From positions 1 to 49,007 of the forward strand of contig NZ_MCGB01000004.1 in assembly GCF_001699815.1 (NCBI RefSeq): a stretch of DNA of 49,007 bases. The letters run 5' to 3'. Below, in pieces: positions 1 to 9,263 of this stretch. The position numbers and the translations under genes are program-made. The number at the start of each line of letters is the position of its first letter. Positions within the stretch are counted from its first letter, which is position 1. The notes beneath the pieces are model-generated. The model had not been told where the DNA came from, made no database searches, and saw only the letters and a program-made list of their open reading frames with translations. Source of the DNA: Ralstonia pickettii (lineage in GTDB: Bacteria > Pseudomonadota > Gammaproteobacteria > Burkholderiales > Burkholderiaceae).

Positions 1-1
1 G

Positions 2-3000
2 CCGGCGCCCTCTCAGAAACCGCCGAAAGACACGCCGCCGCCCGAGCGCAAGCCCGGTGGCAATGCGCGTCCGCAGCGCCGCCAAAAGCCCACGCCAGAA
101 GAACTCGCCGCGGCGCTCGAGGCGCGCCGCGCACGTGCGAACCGCGTCCCGCCGATCACGTTTCCCGAAGCGCTGCCTGTGTCGGCCAGGCGCGACGAGA
201 TCGCCCAGGCCATTGCCGCGAACCAGGTGGTGATCGTCTCGGGCGAGACCGGCTCGGGCAAGACCACGCAGTTGCCGAAGATCTGCTTGTCGATCGGGCG
301 AGGCATCGGCGCGGGCGGTACCGGGCTGATCGGTCATACGCAGCCGCGCCGGATTGCCGCGACGTCTACCGCCAAGCGCATCGCGCAGGAAATCGGCACG
401 CCGGTGGGCGAGCACGTGGGCTTCCAGGTGCGGTTCAATGACACGCTGTCGGCGGGCGCGTCGGTCAAGCTGATGACCGACGGCATCTTGCTGGCCGAGA
501 CGCAGAACGATCCGTTGCTGCGCGCCTACGACACGATCATCATTGACGAGGCGCACGAACGCAGCCTCAACATCGACTTCCTGATCGGCTATCTCAAGCA
601 GCTTCTGCCGCGCCGCCCGGATCTGAAGCTGATCATCACCTCCGCAACCATCGACGCAAAGCGGTTTGCCGAGCACTTTGCCGGCCCAAAGGGGCCGGCG
701 CCGGTCATCGAAGTCAGCGGGCGGTTGTATCCGGTCGAGGTGCGCTACCGCCCGATCCAGCGCGACGAGAAAGACAAGGAGCGCGATCTTTACGAAGCGC
801 TCGTCGATGCGGTCGATGAACTCGCCCGCGAAGGCCCGGGCGACGTGCTCATCTTCCTGCCGGGCGAACGCGAGATTCGCGAGGCGGCCGAGGCGCTGCG
901 CAAGCACCATCCGGCGCATACCGAGATCCTGCCGCTCTTTGCGCGCTTGTCCGTGCAGGAGCAGGAACGTGTGTTCCGGCCGTCCAACGCACGCCGCATC
1001 GTGCTGGCGACCAACGTGGCCGAGACCTCGCTCACGGTGCCGGGTATTCGCTACGTGGTCGATACGGGGCTGGCGCGCGTCAAGCGCTATTCCTATCGCA
1101 ACAAGGTCGAGCAACTGCAGATCGAGCCGGTGTCGCAGGCTGCGGCCAACCAGCGTGCCGGTCGTTGCGGCCGGGTGGCCGATGGCGTCTGCATTCGCCT
1201 GTATGACGAGGCGGATTTCATTGCGCGGCCGCGTTTCACCGATCCGGAAATTTTGCGGTCGTCGCTGGCGGCAGTCATCCTGCGCATGAAGGCACTGCGG
1301 CTGACGGACGTCGAGCAGTTCCCCTTCATCGAGCCGCCGCTGGGCCGTGCGATTGCCGATGGCTATCAGCTCTTGCAAGAACTCGGTGCCGTCGACGATG
1401 AGAATGCGCTGACCCCGCTGGGCAAGCAGGTCGCTCGCTTGCCGCTGGACCCACGCGTGGCGCGGATGATTCTGGCCGGCCGCGACCACCAGTGCCTGCG
1501 CGAGATGCTGATCATCGCAAGCGCCTTGTCCGTGCAAGACCCACGGGAGCGCCCGCAAGAACTGCAGCAGCAGGCGGATCAAGCGCACCGCCAGTTTGCC
1601 GACGAGAAATCGGAGTTCCTCGGCTGGGTGAAGCTCTGGAAGTGGTTTGAAGAGGCCGTCGCGCACAAGAAGTCGAACAAGCAGCTGCAGGAGCAGTGCC
1701 GTTCGCACTTCCTGTCGCATGTGCGGCTGCGGGAATGGCGCGACGTGCATTCGCAGTTGCACACCACGGTGGCGGAGCAGGGCTGGAAGCTCAACGAATC
1801 CGATCCGACGTATGAACAGTTGCATCTGGCGCTGCTGACGGGCCTCCTTGGCAACATCGGTGTGCGCATCGAGGAGGCGGATGGGAAAGGCCGTGAATAT
1901 CTCGGCGCGCGCGGCATCAAGTTCTTCCTGTGGCCGGGGTCGGTCATTGCGCGCAAGGCGGGCAAGTGGGTCGTAGGCGGCGAACTGATCGAGACCAGCC
2001 GCCTGTTCGGTCGCACGCTGGCACGCATCGAGCCGGAATGGGTCGAGAAGGTCGGGGCGCACCTGTTGAAGGTGTCGTGGAGCGATCCGCATTGGGAAAA
2101 GAAGGCCGGCCAGGTGATGGCCTTCGAGCGCGGCACGCTGTACGGCCTGCCGATCTATCAACAGCGCCGCGTGCACTTTGGGCCGATGCAGCCGAAGGAA
2201 GCGCGCGAGATGTTCATCCGCCGCGCGCTGGTCGATGGCGAGTTCGAGACGCGCCTGCCGTTCTTCACGCACAACCAGCGCCTGGTGCGCGAGATCGAAA
2301 ACCTCGAACACAAGTCACGCCGGCAAGACGTGCTGGTGGACGACGAGTTGATCTACGCGTTCTACGACAGCCAGATCCCGGCGGACATTTACAACACCGT
2401 GTCGTTCGAGCGCTGGTATGCCGAGGCCGCCAGCGCGGGCGGCAAAAGCGGCCAGAAGCTGCTGTACCTGAATCGCGATGACCTCATGCGGCATGAGGCG
2501 GCCGGCATCACGACCGACCTGTTCCCGAAGGTGCTGCCGATTGCCGGTATCGACATGGGCCTGACGTACCACTTCGAGCCCGGCAGCCCGCGCGATGGCG
2601 TGACCCTCACCGTGCCGCTGTATGCGCTTAACCAGGTCCCTGCGCAGCGCACCGAATGGCTGGTCCCGGGCATGCTCAAGGAGAAGGTGCATCTGCTGCT
2701 GAAGAGTCTGCCGCAGAAGCTGCGCCGCCATTGCGTGCCGTTGCCGGACTACGCCGCCGGATTCGTCGCGCGCGTGCGGTTGGGGGATGGCGATCTGCTC
2801 GACCGCTTGATCGCCGACGTGCGCGAGCAGACCGGCATGGCGCTCAAGCGCGCCGACTTTAAGCTCGAGACGCTGCCCGCGCATCACTTCATGAACTTCA
2901 AGGTGATCGACGAGCACGGCCGGCAGCTCGACATGGGCCGCAATCTAGCCCAGTTGCGCGCGGAACTGGGCGGACGCGCGCAGCAGACCTTTCAGTCGAT

Positions 3001-3964
3001 CGCCGCGCAGGATGCTGCCGTGGCTGGCACCCCGAGCGAGGGCACCAAGGCAGGCCAAGCCGGCAAGAGTGGCAAGGCGGAAGCCCCGGCCAACGCCGCG
3101 CTGTACTCGGGGCTGACCACCTGGAATTTCGGCGAGTTGCCGGAACTGCTGGAAGTCCGCAAAGGCAGCCAGACGCTCTTCGGCTATCCGGCACTCGTCG
3201 ATGCCGGCGATCACTGCGACGTGGAAGTTTTCGACGACCCGGCGCAAGCCACGCGCATCCATGGCCTGGGCTTGCGCCGGTTGTTTGCGATCCAGCTGCG
3301 CGAGCCGTTGAAGTACCTGGAAAAGAACATCCCGGGCCTGTCGCAGATGGCGATCCAGTTCATGAACCTGGGCACGCAGGACGATCTGCGTGACCAGATC
3401 CTGGATGCCACGCTGGAGCGTGCCTGCCTGCAAGACCCGCTGCCCATCGATGACGCCAGTTTCGGTGCCCGCAAGGACGAAAGCCGCGCGCGCCTGACGT
3501 TGCTGGCGCAGGAAATTGCACGGCTGGTCGGCGCCATCCTGGCCGAATATGCGCAACTGCCGCGCAAGCTGCAGATCGCCAAGCCGTTTGCTGCAGCCAC
3601 CGCCGACATCGACGCACAGCTCAAGACGCTGATGCACAAGCGTTTTATCGAGGCGACGCCGTATGCGCAGTTGACGCACTTTCCGCGTTATCTGAAGGGC
3701 ATCGCGCTGCGCATCGATAAACTCAAGGCGGACCCGGCCCGCGATACGCAACGCATGCAGGAGATGGCGCCGCTCATCCAGCAATACCAACGCGCGGAAA
3801 AGGCGCTGCGCGTGCAAGGGCAGGGCGGCAACGACCCGCGCATGGAGGAATTCCGCTGGATGCTTGAGGAGCTGCGTATCGCTCTGTTTGCACAGGAATT
3901 ACGCACGCCGGTGCCGATGTCGGTCAAGCGGCTGCAGAAGGTGTGGGAATCGATGCAGCGATAG
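2..3964 (+). CDS. hrpA: ATP-dependent RNA helicase HrpA (5' end outside window)
   Basis: DEAH-box RNA helicase; in enterobacteria HrpA acts in mRNA processing and on stalled ribosomes. The frame is open to the left edge (1320 residues visible), so the true start lies upstream; the GTG at 179 lies inside the gene because the reading frame upstream encodes a basic, proline-rich N-terminus leading into the helicase core. Counting from 179: Walker A GETGSGKT at residues 22-29, DEAH at 123-126, then the SAT motif, and the RAGRCGR arginine motif in the second RecA lobe. The rest holds the helicase-associated and OB-fold regions and the long C-terminal DUF3418 part typical of HrpA. E. coli HrpA is about 1300 residues, so it is nearly complete. 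An intrinsic terminator follows directly. Confidence 0.96.
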   Translation, partial: PAPSQKPPKDTPPPERKPGGNARPQRRQKPTPEELAAALEARRARANRVPPITFPEALPVSARRDEIAQAIAANQVVIVSGETGSGKTTQLPKICLSIGRGIGAGGTGLIGHTQPRRIAATSTAKRIAQEIGTPVGEHVGFQVRFNDTLSAGASVKLMTDGILLAETQNDPLLRAYDTIIIDEAHERSLNIDFLIGYLKQLLPRRPDLKLIITSATIDAKRFAEHFAGPKGPAPVIEVSGRLYPVEVRYRPIQRDEKDKERDLYEALVDAVDELAREGPGDVLIFLPGEREIREAAEALRKHHPAHTEILPLFARLSVQEQERVFRPSNARRIVLATNVAETSLTVPGIRYVVDTGLARVKRYSYRNKVEQLQIEPVSQAAANQRAGRCGRVADGVCIRLYDEADFIARPRFTDPEILRSSLAAVILRMKALRLTDVEQFPFIEPPLGRAIADGYQLLQELGAVDDENALTPLGKQVARLPLDPRVARMILAGRDHQCLREMLIIASALSVQDPRERPQELQQQADQAHRQFADEKSEFLGWVKLWKWFEEAVAHKKSNKQLQEQCRSHFLSHVRLREWRDVHSQLHTTVAEQGWKLNESDPTYEQLHLALLTGLLGNIGVRIEEADGKGREYLGARGIKFFLWPGSVIARKAGKWVVGGELIETSRLFGRTLARIEPEWVEKVGAHLLKVSWSDPHWEKKAGQVMAFERGTLYGLPIYQQRRVHFGPMQPKEAREMFIRRALVDGEFETRLPFFTHNQRLVREIENLEHKSRRQDVLVDDELIYAFYDSQIPADIYNTVSFERWYAEAASAGGKSGQKLLYLNRDDLMRHEAAGITTDLFPKVLPIAGIDMGLTYHFEPGSPRDGVTLTVPLYALNQVPAQRTEWLVPGMLKEKVHLLLKSLPQKLRRHCVPLPDYAAGFVARVRLGDGDLLDRLIADVREQTGMALKRADFKLETLPAHHFMNFKVIDEHGRQLDMGRNLAQLRAELGGRAQQTFQSIAAQDAAVAGTPSEGTKAGQAGKSGKAEAPANAALYSGLTTWNFGELPELLEVRKGSQTLFGYPALVDAGDHCDVEVFDDPAQATRIHGLGLRRLFAIQLREPLKYLEKNIPGLSQMAIQFMNLGTQDDLRDQILDATLERACLQDPLPIDDASFGARKDESRARLTLLAQEIARLVGAILAEYAQLPRKLQIAKPFAAATADIDAQLKTLMHKRFIEATPYAQLTHFPRYLKGIALRIDKLKADPARDTQRMQEMAPLIQQYQRAEKALRVQGQGGNDPRMEEFRWMLEELRIALFAQELRTPVPMSVKRLQKVWESMQR

Positions 3965-3986
3965 CTGCACGATGCTTTCTTGCTGG

Positions 3987-4013
3987 CGGGGAAAGTTCCC
4001 GTTTTCTTTTTTT
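3987..4013 (+). terminator. Intrinsic terminator after hrpA
   Basis: A 6-bp stem (3987-3992 with 3996-4001, one G-T pair) and a 3-nt loop are followed by TTTTCTTTTTTT. It starts 23 nt after the hrpA stop codon and separates hrpA from the next gene. Confidence 0.75.
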
Positions 4014-4028
4014 GATTTGTGTCAGCGG

Positions 4029-4052
4029 TGGCATAAATGCCAGCGTTAAAAT
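4029..4052 (+). promoter_or_regulatory. Candidate operator palindrome and -10 box
   Basis: TGGCATAAATGCCA at 4029-4042 is a perfect inverted repeat with 6-bp half-sites and a 2-bp spacer. Five bases downstream is TAAAAT (4047-4052), a good -10 hexamer, 30 bp before the likely ATG at 4082. No good -35 is seen at normal spacing, as expected if the palindrome binds an activator or if a repressor occupies the promoter. The binding protein is unknown. Confidence 0.35.
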
Positions 4053-4081
4053 GACTGGCTAAGTTGCTGAATCTTCTCGTT

Positions 4082-5077
4082 ATGTCTGCCTTGCGCGCCT
4101 CGTTTGCCTCCCATTGGTTCTCCACGCTGGTCCTGTCGGCCGCTGCTCTGATGGCCGCGCATGCGGCGCGTGCTGAAGTCGTCACCGTGCTCAATTCGGG
4201 CGACGCAAGCGTCTCTTTGATCGACAAGGACACCCGCAAGGTGTTGGAGACGTTCCCGATCGGCAAGGAGCCGCACCACCTGATCGCCACGCCCGACGAA
4301 AAGTCGTTGATCATCGCCAACGCTGTGGGCAACGAGCTGGTGTTTCTCGATCCCGTGACCGGCAAGATTCAGCAGCGCGTGCCGCGCATCGACGATCCAT
4401 ACCAGATCGGCTTCTCGCCCGACCAGAAGTGGTTTCTGACCACCGGCAACCGGCTGGACCGCATTGATATTTACCGCTGGGACGGCCATGCGCTGACCAT
4501 CGCCAAACAGATTCCAGCGGCGAAGACACCCAGCCACATCGCCTTTACCGCCGACAGCAAGATCGCGTTCGTCACCGTGCAGGATTCCAATGAAGTGATG
4601 GCCATCGACCTGCCCACGCAGACCGTGATGTGGCGCATGACCATTGGCTCCGCGCCGGCCGGCGTGTGGGTCACAACAGATCAGAAATACCTGCTGGTCG
4701 GCATGACCGGCGCCGATTACGTCGAAGTGATCGACTGGCACAACCGCACCAGCGTCAAGCGCATCCCGACTGGCAAGGGCGCGCACAACTTCCGCGCGCT
4801 GGGCGACAAGCGTCACCTGTTCCTCTCGAACCGCGTGTCAGGCACGATCAGCATCATCGATCAGCAAACGCTGACCAAGGTGGGCGACATCACAGGCCTG
4901 CCGCCCGGCCCCGACGACATGGAACTGACCGCCGACGGCAAGCAACTCTGGGTGACCTGCCGCTGGGCCAAGCGCGTGGCGATCGTCGACGTTGCAAGCC
5001 GCAAGGTCGTGGAAGAGATCAAGGTCGGGCGATCGCCGCACGGCATTTACTTCCGCACGCGCGCTCCACTGAATTGA
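4082..5077 (+). CDS. Secreted YVTN/YncE-family beta-propeller protein
   Basis: A 331-residue protein with a clear Sec signal peptide (basic start, hydrophobic core to about residue 26, cleavage after ARA), so it is exported to the periplasm. The mature part consists of repeats of about 42 residues of the YVTN/SMP-30-like beta-propeller type, for example the stretches around KTPSHIAFTADSKIAFVTV and GPDDMELTADGKQLWVTC. Such proteins often act as binding scaffolds and their ligands are usually unknown. A TTG at 4064 would add six residues before the signal peptide; I prefer the ATG at 4082, although neither has a good ribosome binding site. The deacetylase gene starts 11 nt downstream, so the two are probably co-transcribed. 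The exact role is not known. Confidence 0.85.
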   Translation: MSALRASFASHWFSTLVLSAAALMAAHAARAEVVTVLNSGDASVSLIDKDTRKVLETFPIGKEPHHLIATPDEKSLIIANAVGNELVFLDPVTGKIQQRVPRIDDPYQIGFSPDQKWFLTTGNRLDRIDIYRWDGHALTIAKQIPAAKTPSHIAFTADSKIAFVTVQDSNEVMAIDLPTQTVMWRMTIGSAPAGVWVTTDQKYLLVGMTGADYVEVIDWHNRTSVKRIPTGKGAHNFRALGDKRHLFLSNRVSGTISIIDQQTLTKVGDITGLPPGPDDMELTADGKQLWVTCRWAKRVAIVDVASRKVVEEIKVGRSPHGIYFRTRAPLN

Positions 5078-5088
5078 GCGTCACGACC

Positions 5089-5922
5089 ATGAAGCCCGGC
5101 CTGTCGATGTTGCGCACGGCCGCCGCTGCCACAGCGGCGCTGGGCCTGTGCGCGTTGGCCGCGGCTGCACCCGGTGGTGTGAACGCCGGTGCGTGCAAAG
5201 GCACCGTTTACCTCACTTTCGACACCGGCAGCATGAGCCAGGCGCAGTTGATTGCCGATACGCTGCGTCGCCATCGCATCCACGCCACGTTCTTCCTCGC
5301 CAACGAAAAGACCATCCACGGCGACAGCACGCTGGATGACGGCTGGGCCCCGTATTGGAGATCGCTAGCCGCCGACGGCCACGCCTTCGGTACGCACACC
5401 TTCGATCACGTCTACTACAAGGGCGAGGCAGGTGCGGGCAAGGTCCGCTTCCGCCCGCAGTTTGGCGAGGAGGGTGGCCGCAATGTCGTGTGGAGTGAGC
5501 CCGAATTCTGTGCGGAGCTCAAACGCAGCGCCGAGCGCTTCAAGGCCATGACCGGTCAGCCGATGGACCCGCTGTGGCGTGCGCCGGGTGGTCACTTTTC
5601 GGCGACGACAGAGGCTTGGGCGAAGCAATGCGGGTTCGCCCACGTGGCCTGGGCGCCCGCCGGTTTCCTGGGCGACGAGTTGCCGTCCGAGCGTTATCCG
5701 AACGACGCGTTGCTGCAGAAGGCGCTGTCCAGCTTGCGCGATGGCGACATCACCATGGCGCACCTTGGCATCTGGTCGCGTAGGGATCCGTGGGCGCCGG
5801 CTGACCTTGAGCCGCTGATCACCGGCCTGGAACGCAAGGGTTTCTGCTTCGCCACGCTGCGCGATCATCCGCAGTACCAAGCCTGGTTGGGTGCCCACCC
5901 GGCACACACAGCGGCCCGCTGA
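5089..5922 (+). CDS. Exported polysaccharide deacetylase-family protein with altered metal motif
   Basis: 277 residues with a signal peptide (residues 1-27) and a NodB-type domain. Family motifs visible: motif 1 as LTFDTGS (D45-T46), motif 2 as HTFDH, motif 3 as WRAPGG and motif 5 as MAHLG near the C-terminus. NodB enzymes remove acetyl groups from chitin-like, peptidoglycan or exopolysaccharide sugars using a metal held by one Asp and two His. In the usual TFDDG motif the second Asp binds the metal; here it is Thr46, so activity or metal use may differ. The ATG at 5089 begins directly after the previous gene, and the next gene follows one nucleotide after the stop, which points to one transcript. 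The substrate is not predictable. Confidence 0.85.
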   Translation: MKPGLSMLRTAAAATAALGLCALAAAAPGGVNAGACKGTVYLTFDTGSMSQAQLIADTLRRHRIHATFFLANEKTIHGDSTLDDGWAPYWRSLAADGHAFGTHTFDHVYYKGEAGAGKVRFRPQFGEEGGRNVVWSEPEFCAELKRSAERFKAMTGQPMDPLWRAPGGHFSATTEAWAKQCGFAHVAWAPAGFLGDELPSERYPNDALLQKALSSLRDGDITMAHLGIWSRRDPWAPADLEPLITGLERKGFCFATLRDHPQYQAWLGAHPAHTAAR

Positions 5923-5923
5923 C

Positions 5924-6898
5924 ATGTTTGACTGGATCGCCGACACCTTCACGCAAGCGCAGGATGTGCTCTTCCAGCACGTCGTGATGCCGATCACCTA
6001 TACCATCGGCCTGGGTGGTTACGTTGAAGATGCCTACCCCGGCACCGAATGGCTGCTGATGGGGCTGCTGCAGATCGCGGTGCTGCTGCTGATCTTCCGC
6101 CCGCTGGAGCGCTGGCGCCCGGTAGAACCGGTGCAAGATCGCAAGGCCGTGCGTGCCGACATCTTCTACACGCTGTTCCACCGTCTGGGTTTCTTTCCGC
6201 TGTTGCTGTTCTTCACGCTGCACCCGCTGATCGACGCTCTCGACGGCAAGTTGCGCTTCTGGGGCTGGGCGCATCTGAACGTGGAAGATTGGTGGCCGGG
6301 CGTGACGTCGGTTGCCATCGTCAGCTTTCTGATCTATCTGGTGTTGTTCGACCTGCTCGACTACTGGTATCACCGTCTGTCGCACAAATTCCATTGGTGG
6401 TGGAACCTGCATTCGCTGCATCACAGTCAGCAGCAGATGACGCTGTGGTCTGATGACCGCAACCACATCCTCGACGATGTGCTGCGTGGTGCGGTGTTTG
6501 CCACTGCGGCGCTGGTTGTTGGGGTGGAACCCTCGCAGTACGTGCTGCTGGTGGCCATTTCGCAGTTGCTGCAAAGCTTGCAGCACGCCAACGTGCGGCT
6601 GCATTTCGGCTGGCTGGGCGATCGGCTGCTGATCTCGCCGCGCTTCCATCGGCTGCATCACGCCATTGGACTGGGGCATGAGGTGCCGGGCAAGCCTGGT
6701 GTGCTCGGCGGCTGCAATTTTGGCGTGCTGTTCCCATGGTGGGACATGCTGTTCGGCACCGCCATCTTCTCGCCCGAGTACCACGCTACCGGTATCCGCG
6801 ATCAACTTCCCTCCCCGCAAGGGCGCTCGCGCGACTACGGGCGCGGCGTGCTGCGTCAGCAGTGGCTTGGCCTCAAGCGCCTGTTCGGCCGCGCGTAA
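5924..6898 (+). CDS. Sterol desaturase / fatty acid hydroxylase-family membrane protein
   Basis: 324 residues with several hydrophobic segments and the eight-histidine di-iron signature of the fatty acid hydroxylase superfamily: HRLSH, HSLHH and, later, HRLHH with a downstream H in GLGHE. These enzymes use O2 and a non-haem di-iron centre to hydroxylate or desaturate lipids in the membrane. The ATG at 5924 lies one nucleotide after the upstream stop; an earlier in-frame ATG at 5891 would overlap the deacetylase and add 11 non-family residues. The substrate is unknown: bacterial members act on ceramides, ornithine lipids, carotenoids or hopanoid-like lipids. Confidence 0.88.
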   Translation: MFDWIADTFTQAQDVLFQHVVMPITYTIGLGGYVEDAYPGTEWLLMGLLQIAVLLLIFRPLERWRPVEPVQDRKAVRADIFYTLFHRLGFFPLLLFFTLHPLIDALDGKLRFWGWAHLNVEDWWPGVTSVAIVSFLIYLVLFDLLDYWYHRLSHKFHWWWNLHSLHHSQQQMTLWSDDRNHILDDVLRGAVFATAALVVGVEPSQYVLLVAISQLLQSLQHANVRLHFGWLGDRLLISPRFHRLHHAIGLGHEVPGKPGVLGGCNFGVLFPWWDMLFGTAIFSPEYHATGIRDQLPSPQGRSRDYGRGVLRQQWLGLKRLFGRA

Positions 6899-6975
6899 AG
6901 CCCGGGCGGGACGGCGCGCGCGTGATTTCTGCACGCTATGCTAGGCTGTTCGCTCTCTGATTCCCCCATTTCTGC

Positions 6976-7833
6976 ATGAACGACCTGATTCGCTCATTTG
7001 GCCGCGCGCTGCTTTCGCAACTGCATCCGCGCATGCTGTTCCTGACGGTACTGCCTTTCGCCGTGGCCGTGGTGGTCTGGGGCGGGGTACTGTATTTCGG
7101 CTGGGACGCCATGAACGGCATGGCCCGCAACGCCGTGGAAGGCTGGGCCTTCATGGGCTGGATCAAGAGCGGCCTGAACGCGATCGGTATGGCGGGGTTG
7201 TGGTCCGCGATCGCGCCGCTGTTGGTGATCACCTTGCTCGTGCCGGTGATTGTCGTGTCGATCCTCGTGCTGGTGAGCGTGGCGTCGGTGCCGGTGGTCA
7301 TGCGCTATCTTGATCGCAGCTATCCGCAGCTTGAGCGTCGCAAGGGTGGCTCGGTGCTGGGCAGTCTTACGCATGCTCTGCTATGCACGCTGGTGGTCAT
7401 TCTCATGGCCATCGTCACGCTGCCATTGTGGCTGATTCCTCCGTTTTTCGCGCTGATTCCGCCGCTGCTGTGGGGTTGGCTCACGTACCGCTTGATGACG
7501 TACGATGCGCTGGCTGATCACGCGACTGCAGAAGAGCGCCGCGCGATCATGCAGCGCTACCGGGTGCCGCTGCTAGGCATCGGCGTCGCCGTTGGCATGC
7601 TGGGCTCGGCGCCGACGCTGCTATGGGTGTCGTCGGTGGTGACGATTGTGCTGTTCCCGATCATCGCCATCGCCGTGATCTGGCTGTATGTGCTGATCTT
7701 TATTTTCTCGGCGCTGTGGTTTGGCCACTTCTGCTTGCGTGCGCTGACGCGTCTGCGTGCTGAAGCGCCGCCTGCGCGCATGGTCGAGGCCAGCGTGATA
7801 GAAGTCACTACCATTGAACTGCCTCGCGAATAA
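6976..7833 (+). CDS. EI24 domain-containing inner-membrane protein
   Basis: 285 residues with about six hydrophobic helices (residues roughly 20-45, 70-110, 135-165, 190-245) and the layout of the EI24/CysZ-like family. In gammaproteobacteria CysZ is a sulfate channel; most betaproteobacterial relatives have no assigned function and there is no sulfate-assimilation gene nearby. It follows the hydroxylase gene by 77 nt and precedes the MoCF gene by 21 nt. The ATG at 6976 has no strong ribosome binding site. The family call is good, the function is open. Confidence 0.8.
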   Translation: MNDLIRSFGRALLSQLHPRMLFLTVLPFAVAVVVWGGVLYFGWDAMNGMARNAVEGWAFMGWIKSGLNAIGMAGLWSAIAPLLVITLLVPVIVVSILVLVSVASVPVVMRYLDRSYPQLERRKGGSVLGSLTHALLCTLVVILMAIVTLPLWLIPPFFALIPPLLWGWLTYRLMTYDALADHATAEERRAIMQRYRVPLLGIGVAVGMLGSAPTLLWVSSVVTIVLFPIIAIAVIWLYVLIFIFSALWFGHFCLRALTRLRAEAPPARMVEASVIEVTTIELPRE

Positions 7834-7854
7834 TCAGAAACCATCGGAACTGAC

Positions 7855-8673
7855 ATGGCTTTCGGCATGATCATCATCGGCGACGAGATCCTCTCCGGCC
7901 GCCGCGAAGACAAACACCTGCGCAAGCTGATCGAAGTGCTCGGCGAGCGCGGCCTGACATTGGAGTGGGCCGAGTACGTCGGCGACCAGCCCGCGCGCAT
8001 TACAAACGTACTCAAGCGTACGTTCGCCAGCGAGGACGTGGTGTTCTGCACTGGCGGCATTGGCGCCACGCCCGATGATCACACGCGCCAATGCGCGGCC
8101 GCTGCGCTGGGCGTACCGTTGGAGCTGCATCCGGAAGCGCGCGAGCAGATCACGCTGCGCATCGCCGAGTCGGCCAACGGTGACCCGGTCAAGGCGGATG
8201 TCTCAACGCCCGAAAACCAGCACCGCTTCAAGATGGGTGAGTTTCCCCAGGGCGCGCGCATCATCCCGAATAGCTATAACCGCATCCCCGGGTTCTCGGT
8301 GGCGCATCACCATTTCATGCCGGGTTTTCCGGTGATGGCATGGCCGATGATGGAGTGGGTGCTCGACACCTATTACGCTGATCAATTCCACCGCGCGCCG
8401 CGCGAGGAGCGCTCGTTCCTGGTGTTTGGCCTGCCGGAGTCGCGGCTTACACCGCTGATGGAGCGCATCGAAGCGGAGTTCGATGGCGTGAAGGTCTTCA
8501 GTCTGCCCAGCGTGGGGGATGCAGCGCGCGGTGAGCGCTATGCCCGCTCGCACATCGACCTGGGCGTCAAGGGCTCACCGGAAGCCGTGGCGCGCGCCTA
8601 TGCGATGCTGCGAGAGGGTGCGGTGGCGCTGGGTGGTGAGATTTTCGAGGCGGACGCCAGCGCGGCGTCCTGA
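7855..8673 (+). CDS. CinA-type competence/damage-inducible protein A homologue (MoCF domain)
   Basis: 272 residues. The N-terminal half is a molybdopterin-binding (MoaB/Mog-like, MoCF) domain: GDEILSGRREDKHL near the start and the phosphate-binding loop CTGGIGATPDDHT around residues 64-76. It corresponds to the first domain of CinA; the C-terminal PncC deamidase domain of full-length CinA is absent. Stand-alone forms are common in betaproteobacteria and their reaction is uncertain (pyrophosphatase activity is known for some CinA domains). It ends 16 nt before the convergent rhodanese gene. Confidence 0.88.
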   Translation: MAFGMIIIGDEILSGRREDKHLRKLIEVLGERGLTLEWAEYVGDQPARITNVLKRTFASEDVVFCTGGIGATPDDHTRQCAAAALGVPLELHPEAREQITLRIAESANGDPVKADVSTPENQHRFKMGEFPQGARIIPNSYNRIPGFSVAHHHFMPGFPVMAWPMMEWVLDTYYADQFHRAPREERSFLVFGLPESRLTPLMERIEAEFDGVKVFSLPSVGDAARGERYARSHIDLGVKGSPEAVARAYAMLREGAVALGGEIFEADASAAS

Positions 8674-8689
8674 CGCTCACCGGCGCGCC

Positions 8690-9166
8690 TCAGGCACCGT
8701 GCCAGGGCAGGCCTCGGAAACACCAGCCCTCCACGGTCTTGCGATGGCCTTCGGTGTCTTTTGCACCCTCGAAACCTTCCAGCACATCCATTGCTGCCGC
8801 GTAACCGGCCTGTGCGGCGGCCGTTGCTGCATGCTTGGAGCGCGCTGCGCTGCGGCACAGGAACAGCACTGGCGCATCTTTCGGCACGGCAGCCTCGAGC
8901 GCGCTCAGGAAGTTGGCGTTGCGCGCGCCGCCCGGATACTGATTCCACTCCACGTGGACAAACTGGCCCGGCGAAATGTCGGGCGTGCCAACCCAGTCGA
9001 GTTCAGCGCGCGTGCGCACGTCCACCAGCCGCGCCTGCGGGTCGGCGGCCAACAACGCGGCAGCCTCTTGCGGCGACAGCGCGCCGAAGTACGGCAGTTG
9101 GTCTGCCTCACGGCGGGCGGCGGCAGCCTCTAGCAGGGACTCGCGGGTAAGCGTGGTGGCAGTCAT
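8690..9166 (-). CDS. Rhodanese-like domain protein
   Basis: 158 residues, a single rhodanese domain. The sulfur-accepting cysteine sits in the loop LFLCRSAARS (residues about 102-111), and LVDVRTRAELDWVG is the CH2A-like motif. No signal peptide, so probably a cytoplasmic sulfurtransferase or persulfide carrier; the natural acceptor is unknown. It is transcribed towards the MoCF gene and divergently from glnA, sharing the 473-bp region that holds the glnA control sites. Confidence 0.9.
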   Translation of the reverse strand: MTATTLTRESLLEAAAARREADQLPYFGALSPQEAAALLAADPQARLVDVRTRAELDWVGTPDISPGQFVHVEWNQYPGGARNANFLSALEAAVPKDAPVLFLCRSAARSKHAATAAAQAGYAAAMDVLEGFEGAKDTEGHRKTVEGWCFRGLPWHGA

Positions 9167-9263
9167 GGTGATCAGGGGCGGGTGAAAGAGGAAGCAACCA
9201 TTCTAGCGCCGCCGTCAAATAGCGCGGGTAAAAATCCCCGCGATGGTGCGTGCTCGATCTACT

